Made by a program: the position numbers and the translations under genes. Under the pieces are notes generated by a model, which saw only the letters and a list, made by a program, of their open reading frames with translations, was not told the DNA's origin and did not search any database. From positions 10,898,967-10,962,966 of the forward strand of contig CM030706.1 in the NCBI GenBank assembly GCA_017979445.1: DNA of 64,000 nt, given 5' to 3'. Numbering within the stretch: the first letter of the stretch is position 1; the number at the start of each line of letters is the position of its first letter. Below are positions 56,531 to 64,000 of this stretch, in pieces. This stretch comes from Akebia trifoliata. Its lineage: Eukaryota > Streptophyta > Magnoliopsida > Ranunculales > Lardizabalaceae.

Positions 56531-59500
56531 TTTTGAGGATCAGACTTGAAAAGTCCCAAGTATGGGAAACATTGCCATAACAACCTAGTTTTATTTTATT
56601 TTATTTTTAGATGTTTATTTCTTTGTTTATTTTTATTTTTTATCATTCTTTTTTGCTCGATTATTAATTACTTGCTTGAATGGTGAATATTTTGCTTTGG
56701 CACATTTTTTTATGGTTCAATCTAGGATTACTCGGAATGACCCTAAATAATGCAGGATTTCAAGAGGGTAATGATATGAAATAATGATGGTTGACCCATT
56801 TTTTTTATCTCATTTATTTTATATTTTTAGATTGTATTATCTTCTATTGGCATCATTTGATTGGATTTTGAGTATGATATTCTAGAATATTATTTTCTAT
56901 GGTTCAATTAAAGGTTATTTGGGATGACCTTAAATAATTCAAGAGGTTGGTTTCATTGAAGGACGGAATGATAGTGGTTGGGATGAGGAGCCATAGACTT
57001 TTAAAAGAAATATTTTTTTTTTGATGAATTTTTTTTTAGCATGTTAATATGCATGGGTGATAGGTTGTGAAAATAAATTATTTGTGAGTGATGTGCTAGA
57101 AAATAAAAAAATTATTGTTTTTAATGTTGTTTGTGATGGGGAGAGAATTCAAAAAAAAAGTATATATTTTTGCATGGGGTGCCAATAGTGAAAACGTTTT
57201 TTCTTTCTTATTTCTATTTTCTTCTCTAATGAGAAAGAAGAAGACGAAAAACAACAAAAAGAAAAACGTCTTCATTTCTCTCTCTCTCTCTCTCTCTCAT
57301 CTCCCCTCCTTCTTCATCTTCATCGCTATGGAAGCCGATTCCTAATTCCATCATCATCATTAAGGCAACCTTCCAAGACAAATTTTAATGGTAGTCCATC
57401 TTTCTTTGATGATGTAAAATCTGAGTTCTGCCAATGTTCCTCACCAGACTAGAACACCTTGGGGAGGGTTCAAACTGGACAATCTCATGGATTTGACCTT
57501 GGATGCTAGAGTGACAATCAATAGAAAAGAGTTCCTACCCCAAAATTCAAACCCCTAAATCTCTCAAATTATTTCTTTCTTTCTTTCCCAAATCGAAGAA
57601 ATGTTTTAAATCGATCTATGATAATGGTAAATCAGAATACTCTTCAGAAGATTACTTGAAAATCACATCAACCAGGGAAATTTTCACCAAAACCAAACTC
57701 TGCAAACTTGATACACGTTGTCCCATTATCTGAATTCAAGAGATCAAAACAAAACTCTTGAATCTCGAGGAAATCGGTCCAGAACAATAAAGACTGATAT
57801 GGTACGACTATGTCGTTTATGCCGATCAACATTCTTGATTGATCAATGATTCTTAGAGACGATTATAAAGATAATCGTTGCTTTCTGTCCATGAAGGTGT
57901 TGGAAAAATTTTGAGGGAAACGAGCTTTGGAAGATCAACTCACAGAGGAGACCTCGATCCAAGTCCGAGTTAGACTCAGTTAAGCTGAGTTTGCTGTTTG
58001 CACATCACGTAAAAAAATGAATAAAATGAGCTTGTCCTTTGGCAGCAATAGAAATGGGAGACTTGATGACAACCCTCTTTGTTAAGGTTGAGATGTTTTT
58101 GAGTCACTATTGTCACACCAATTTTTACATTGAGCACATCACAACGTTGGTTAATACTTTCTTTGATTGCGAATGAATAAGTTGGTGTGGCAATATAATT
58201 TTTGTTTTTTAGACAATTGTTTTTAGGTTCCTATAATAGTTAGTAATAGTTTTTTTTCTAAAAAATCAATTTGTTTAATTAAAAAAAGGGACATAACTCC
58301 CTATCTCAACAACTATTGTGATATCCTTAATTCAATATTCTTTGAAATTTTGTGAGTCAACCCAGTTGAACTCGTCTTACATCACGTGAGGAATTAATTG
58401 TGTGCTATTTATTTTAATTTTCTTTGTGTCATTTTATCATAATATGTTGCCATTATACCCAATTTCGAACGTAATGAGTCGAGTCAACTTATTTAAATTT
58501 ATTGTTCTCATGCAATATATTGCTTGTTATCATGCATTCCATTGATACTTAACGATGATACTTCATGTGATATTTTTCCATGTTCGATGATGTTGAATGC
58601 TATGAGACGAGTTAACTCAATAAATCCACATTTGAAAAGGGTGCATGGTTGGCTTTTGATACCCAATTGATATGATTGTATCCCTTGTATCCCTTGGATA
58701 TCTCGATTGCTCGAACCATTAAGTCTAACATGTTGATTCTAATTAATTGATTGGTTTCGATTCGATTGATTGATTTTAATTTCTTCTAATTTGCATGCTA
58801 TGATTTTGATCTTGGTAATCTTCCAATGTTTGTATTCATTATGTTTGTGGCCTATTGATGATCTGATCTGGCCCATGGGCCATTAATCTAAAAAACGCCC
58901 GGGTACACCCTACCCTACTTGGCGCAAACCACTAGCACATTTATTTTGTTGCATTGCACGCTTGCATGTCCTTTCTAGCCAACATGGCACTAATGCGTGG
59001 CCTGGTCATTCGATGTCATTTATGATAACCACAACTCCAGTCACGTACCTTAGGGTATATAAAATTGGGGCATCAGTACCGTTTGATCAGGTGATACTGA
59101 AAGGTATATCGATGCACCCATGTTGGAGCGATCGGAGCCTTTATCTTATTGTAAGCTACAAAGTCACATGTCCTGATCGTCAACCTTAGACTCGTACCTA
59201 TACGGTATATCAAAGTTAATCTAAGTTCACCAACTACACTTCTTGGTTAAAATTAGTACCTAAGTGAGATCCTGCCCTGATGTGCTATGGTACAAGGGGG
59301 ATAGACTACGTCTATTATAGACGAGAGGTGATTTAAGAGTGTCCTTGCTCAGCATCGTGCGCCACCTCTCAACTGGGGATTGAACTGGTTGTTTTTTACT
59401 TCAGAGATTTGAGTTCGAGTCTTATATTATCACCTATACGGTATATCAAACCAAGTTACCACGTACCGTCTGATTGAGTACGCTCAATAGGTATATGGGT

Positions 59501-60230
59501 GCACTTGGGCAAGGGTGACCAGATAAATTGCATTTCACGTAGTAAACATAAAGTTTAGAAACCTCCCTATAGGTCACGACTCTAACATATCGTGGGTGTT
59601 CCCGTGTTGTTTTTCGAAAATTGACTTTTCAAATGTTGAGATGAGAAAATTTTGATTTTGTCCTCAAGTCAAATTTTTATTTAATTTAACTCTAGGCTAT
59701 CAAACTTTTGGGTGCACCAACCCAATAAATAATCCATTTTAAATGTGACAATGACTCATAATGACCCAGTCCTTCTTGATCCAATAATCATGATGGACCG
59801 AACCATTCAAATCAAAATGGTATTCAAACTTTTTTTCTAATTTGGCTCCCAACCCATTTTGAAAGAAGGAAAATAATTTTCAAAAGAAAAGAAAATGAGG
59901 GAAAAATGATTTACAAAAGATCTATTTTTTGCATGGACCTTGGAAAATTTCTGAAATATGTTTTTCTAAAGAAATTTTTTTTTATAAAAAATCTATTTTT
60001 TTTATGGACTTTGAAAAATTATTAAAATATATTTTTTTTAAAAGTGATTGCAAAAAATAATCAGATTTGTGAAAGTTTTTATTCAATGAAAAAATTATTT
60101 GTCAAGATTGCAATAAAAAAATTTTCTTTTGAAATAATCATTGTATGAATGAATTATTTAATGGATTGGTGCACAAAATTTAAATAAATCTCAGGGTTCA
60201 TTTAAAATGTTATCAAGGGGGTAACACTGA
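56531..60230 (+). other. Long untranslated leader of G2
   Basis: Collinear with the G1 leader. It contains a CT microsatellite (about 57276-57298). The segment at 58860-59545 is the well-conserved counterpart of 26350-27060. The frames at 57115-57345 and 58962-59189 are not shared as reading frames with G1 and are left out. Confidence 0.7.
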
Positions 60231-60419
60231 AATAGATAATACACATTTGATGTAGTTACAAGGTTATCATTGCACCTAAGCTCAATCGTTCTCCGTTTTG
60301 TTAGGGTCACTAGTCCGGTCAGTTAGAACAAACGTTAACGCCAAGTGAATCATCAGAAATGACTCCAAAATCTCTTAAAATTTCACGGTTATTCCCTGAG
60401 GATCATAGTGCCACAGTCT
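60231..60419 (+). pseudogene. Remnant of the gag start of G2
   Basis: GGTTATCATTGCACCTAAGC matches the beginning of gag in G1 (27605) and G3 (46300). After about 150 bp the match to gag ends, and the sequence jumps to the gag-pol linker at about 60420. Nearly the whole gag gene (the counterpart of 27720-29170) is deleted. Confidence 0.65.
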
Positions 60420-61639
60420 TGTCGGTAGTAAGCAATGTCCCAAGTCCTCAGTCTGTAATCAAGCCTGTTGTGGGTACTTGTCCTGAATTTTCATGAGTCA
60501 TGTGGGTTAGCCTGAGTCCAATTTTTTTTATCAATCCATCAATGTTATGTTTTCTTTAGATCGAGTCTACTCTTTAACTGTTGAGTCGAGTTAGTTTATC
60601 GAGTCTATAGAGGTGTCTGTCATCCTTTCTAAATTTGACTGGATAAAGGAAATTTGTGAATACGTCGAGCGCATGAACGAATTAACTAATGATCTGACTT
60701 CAAGGATAGATATCTTTCTTGAACCAGAAGATAATGCTTGGGCTCAACCTTTAGGTAATTGACCTTAGAATAAAAACTTCTCAAGAAATTCAAATAGAAA
60801 CCATCCTATCCCAAGAGGAACACAAGGGGATAATGAATTTACTCAGAAATTTCAAAAGACTTATTCACGTGATCAATATGGAATAAATACTCGCCCATAT
60901 TGATGAAATAAAAGAAGATGCTAGAAAATGTATTAGCGCTATCTTCACTATATCTCGAGTTGTAAAGTTCATTCAAGCACATATTATCAATCGATATAGG
61001 AGTACCTTTTGAGCTGATTCTGATAATGGGTCGTACTTCAAAGCGTTGGTCATCACTTCGTGTTCAAAGTTCAAGATCCGGCATAATCTCCATACTGTTC
61101 TCAGATTAATGGAGCAGTTGAAGTAGTCGATTAAATAATCCCAAAACAATCATCAAGAAAATGTGTCAATCACACCGAGATTGGTGAGAGAGTTATTCAT
61201 AATTTGGGCGTATCCACTAGAGCTATTCCCTACTCTATAGTGTATGGTATGGAAGCAGTCTTGCCAGTTGAAATGGAAATTCCGTATCTCAAGGTCTTGA
61301 TGGAAAATCAATAGATTGGGTTCGTCAACGTTATGAAGAATTAAATTTGATCGAAAAAAATGACTTAGAGCATTGTACCACGTGCAAGCTTATCAAAGAA
61401 GAGTTGTCCGTCCATTTGACAATAAGATCAAAGCTCGTCACTTGCAAATCGGAGATTTAGTACTCAAAGAGAATCAAGTACTTATTTTTAACCCCAGAGG
61501 GAAGTTCAAACCTAATTGGGGAAGTCCATTCATCATCAAAGAAATATTACCTGGAAAAACTGTCAGACTTCAAGATCATGATGGAATTGAATTATTAGAA
61601 CCTACCAACCTTGACCAAATCAAACGGTACTATATTTAA
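60420..61639 (+). pseudogene. Pol remnant of G2: linker and integrase
   Basis: After a linker shared with G1 and a decayed SQEEHKGIMNLLRNF-like RT start, the sequence enters integrase further upstream than in G1 and G3. It has VVKFIQAHIINRYRS, then DSDNGSYFKALVITSCSKFK (the catalytic SDNG block), INGAVEVV-like words, and GVSTRAIPYSIVYGMEAVLP after a frameshift. The open frame 61373-61639 holds YQRRVVRPFDNKIKARHLQI, GKFKPNWGSPFIIKEILPGK and NLDQIKRYYI, the complete integrase tail. RT palm and RNase H are absent. Confidence 0.85.
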
Positions 61640-63180
61640 GGAGGTCATCTTCGGCCAATCAATTTCCTGTTACCCAATTCAATATTTCCTTTCACTTTTT
61701 TTTTTTTTTTTTTTTAAAAGAACCTTTTTTTCTTTCTTAGCCCGATAACCTAACGTAGGAGAGAAAAATTTGAATTACGTTTTGGTCTGATCTCAAAATT
61801 CTAGGGAACATAGGCAACCTGAGAATTGACTTCAGGCTTGATCACATTAAAATAAAAAAATAGATTTCCCTACAAAAAAAATTCAAAAAGAAAAAAATTT
61901 AAAAGAAAAAGAAATATCTTCAAAATAGGGAAGAAAATTTAAAGAAAAATAAAAGAAATGCCACACTAGGGGCATTTGGGTTTTTGAGCCTCAAAATTCT
62001 TTTATTTTAATGCCTAGTCCTAAGCTTACCCATGAAATTCCTCCTAAGTACCGTGTGAAAAAGTTAAGGAAGGTAGCAAATCATGATTAGACAGTAACTC
62101 CAGAAGTTCAAAAAGGAAAGAAAAAGAAGTTTATTAGGTTGAAAACCCGAAAGGACGACTTCGGCAAAAATTAAGGCAAGATCGCAATATTGAAAATCCG
62201 AAAGGATGATCTTGACAACAATTAGAGTAAAGAAAAAAAAATATGCTAAGTTTAAAACCTGAAAAAGTGACTTAGGCAAAAATTTAGGCAAGCTCACGAT
62301 GTTGAAAATTCGAAAATACGGCCTTGGCAACAAATAAAGTAAAAATAAAAAATACAAAGCTCGCTATATTGAAAACTTGAAAAGGCGATCTAGGCGAAAA
62401 TTAGGACAAAAAAAAATCTCGGTTGAGTTGAAAAGCTGAAAGGGCAGTCTGAGCCGAAATATTAGAAGTCTGAGTGACCAAGTTTCAATACCCAACTTAA
62501 ACTAGGCAAAAACTCAGAAGCCACGAGTATCTTGTCTACGATTGATTTGTAATTTTTTGCTTCTCAAGTGAACTAAGAGGGAGAATGGTAGATTCTACAA
62601 TGAATCTCGAAAGAAAATATTTTGTTCTCTTGTGCTTGACTTAATATCTTTAATATAAAAAGTCAAAATCAAAAGTTAAATCTTTATTGCGCTTGTGGTA
62701 ATCAAATATTTCACACCTTCATAACAAGGGGCACTTTTTTCTCTATAGCGGGTAATTTTTCCCCTTACACTAGGGGCATTTAAAAAAAAAAAAACTATGT
62801 TCAATTGTCTTCAGTACAGTGTTTCTTGTCAAACTAAGGCATTTTGTTCTCAAACTTTATCAATGTTAATAGGAACCCCGAATTCAACGTTACCCTTTTG
62901 ATGACAATTTTTGGAGGACCCTTGAGGTTCAAAAGAAATTAAAATTCAAGTTTTAAATTCATAAAATTTTTGAAAAAACCTTGAGGTTCAAACAAAAGCG
63001 TTTCTGATATCATATTTGATTTTTGCCCAGAGAATAACTTATTACCCTTTCACCTAGAACAAGAGATAGGGCATTCTTTCTTTCCCAAATTCATTAATTA
63101 TTTTCCAGATCTATTCATTCCCAGATTCAATCATTCTTTTTCAGATTCATTTTCAATCATTCTTTTCCAATTTACTCAGC
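61640..63180 (+). other. 3' non-coding region of G2
   Basis: It begins GGAGGTCATCTTCGGCC. A T-run lies at 61698-61715, degenerate 50-65 bp repeats at about 62135-62470 are shared with G1, and one decayed copy of the 51-bp unit of G1 (ATTACCCTTTCACC) lies at 63027-63080. No ORF is supported. Confidence 0.75.
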
Positions 63181-63665
63181 CATATGCTGTCGAGGGCTAT
63201 CTCGAACTTTGCTCAGATGCCGCCGAGGGTTATCTAAGATTTTGTTCAGATGTCACCGAGGATTTTCTCAGATTTTGCTCAGTTTTATTCAACCAGATGT
63301 TGCCGAGGGTTTTTTCAAATTTTGTTCAGCCAATTACCATCAAGGGTTTTCTCAAATTATGCTCAACCAATTGCCACCAAGGGTTTTCTTAGATTATGCT
63401 TAGCCAGTTGCCGCTGAGGGTTTTCTCGGATTTTGCTCACCTAGTTACCACTGAGGGTTTTCTCGGATTATACTCAGGCAGTTGTCACCAAGGGTTTTCT
63501 CGAATTTTATTCAGCTAATTACCACCGAGGATTTTTTTAGATTATGCTCAGCCAATTATAGCCAAGGATTTTCTAGGATTTTGTTCAGCCAGTTACCACC
63601 GAGGATTTTCTCGGATTATGTTCAGCTAGTTACCACCGAGGATTTTCTCAGATTTTGCTTAGATT
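63181..63665 (+). repeat. 37-bp tandem array, about 13 copies
   Basis: The unit is CAGTTACCACCGAGGGTTTT followed by CTCGGATTATGCTCAGC. The first three or four units are 33-35 bp long, the later ones 37 bp. The open frames at 63209-63403 and 63482-63817 are by-products: 37 is not a multiple of three, and stops recur. Confidence 0.92.
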
Positions 63666-63982
63666 TCACTCAAATTTTTGTTCAGATTTTACTCAATTTT
63701 GATCAGACCCCCTTGAGATTCATCTCATATTTCAAATCCACACACTTGCACTTTTTAGTCAGGGAGAATTTTTCAAAATTCAAGGATCTGACATCGTCAG
63801 TGAGAGCTCGCGTTTGATGACCTGATAATTTTTTAGTTTGGGGAGAGTTTACTCTCAAGGATCCGAACGCCTCGATGAATTACTAAATCAGGCTATAAAA
63901 TGAGTTGTCACTTGTTTTAGCATTCGGATAACGCACTATCTACCAAAATAGATTTGTTATCTAGTTTGCTTTAATCCTCTGT

Positions 63983-64000
63983 CAGAGAAGGGCATCTGTA
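63983..64000 (+). other. Polypurine tract of G2 and first bases of its 3' LTR
   Basis: CAGAGAAGGGCATC followed by TGTA, the same junction as in G1 at 32940-32958. The LTR continues outside the window. Confidence 0.8.

Larger units (their letters stand above)
54907..64000 (+). mobile_element. Element G2: family G gypsy retrotransposon, runs past the window end
   Basis: 5' LTR 54907-56510, primer site 56512, leader to about 60230, a short pol remnant to 61639, 3' region with repeats, polypurine tract and the first four bases (TGTA) of the 3' LTR at 63997. It is collinear with G1 except that gag is deleted and the integrase part is longer. It has no RT core. Confidence 0.85.

Noticed and set aside
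63209..63817. Two frames of 64 and 111 codons with repeated PPR(V/I)FS and TTEDFLR words
   Set aside because: By-products of the 37-bp tandem array. The repeat shifts frame at each unit and G1 has no counterpart.

Overview
This 64 kb window looks like nuclear DNA of a flowering plant. It is AT-rich and full of plant-type LTR retrotransposons (Ty3/gypsy and Ty1/copia), plant L1-type LINE remnants, plant mobile domain (PMD) genes and a foldback MITE. I found no intact host gene, rRNA or tRNA. Almost every coding stretch is a decayed transposon gene with stops, frameshifts or deletions, as expected for nested, mostly silent (heterochromatin-like) sequence. The species cannot be named from the sequence.

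Layout. 0.35-1.85 kb: a macro-repeat built of a 12-bp minisatellite and short palindromes. 1.85-3.07 kb: a minus-strand LTR with a tRNA-primer-like site. 3.6-6.3 kb: a multi-exon PMD pseudogene. 6.96-13.34 kb: element B1, a minus-strand Ty3/gypsy copy (LTR, gag, protease, integrase tail) with a large internal deletion. It is followed by a 105-bp tandem array and an oppositely oriented, intron-containing ORF. 13.5-14.5 kb: LTR of family C. 15.3-20.1 kb: pieces of minus-strand LINEs with an LTR among them. 20.2-22.5 kb: a mosaic of copia LTR/gag and gypsy RNase H pieces. 22.458-34.460 kb: element G1, a two-LTR gypsy element of 12.0 kb inserted inside the RNase H region of an older gypsy copy. 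34.6-36.2 kb: a second family C LTR, a 378-bp foldback MITE and a TA microsatellite. 36.17-40.5 kb: element B2 (LTR, gag, protease, RT, RNase H), sense copy of the B family. 40.5-46.3 kb: element G3 on the minus strand. 46.3-53.0 kb: an LTR scrap and a Sirevirus-like copia element with an env-like ORF and 3' LTR. 53.0-54.3 kb: a second PMD pseudogene, minus strand. 54.907 kb to the window end: element G2, whose 3' LTR starts in the last four bases.

How the parts relate. G1, G2 and G3 are one family with long (about 1.5-1.6 kb) LTRs, a leader of over 3 kb, a gag gene and tandem repeats before the 3' LTR. None has a reverse transcriptase core. G1 and G3 carry the same fusion of the first part of RT to the middle of integrase, so this looks like a non-autonomous lineage copied in trans rather than separately decayed elements. 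The gag and integrase-tail motifs suggest the Tat branch of Ty3/gypsy, where extra ORFs and variable 3' tandem arrays are known. The most interesting observations are the shared RT-integrase fusion, the different 3' monomers amplified in G1 and G2, the intron-bearing antisense ORF of B1, and the inverted repeat motif on both sides of the PMD gene.
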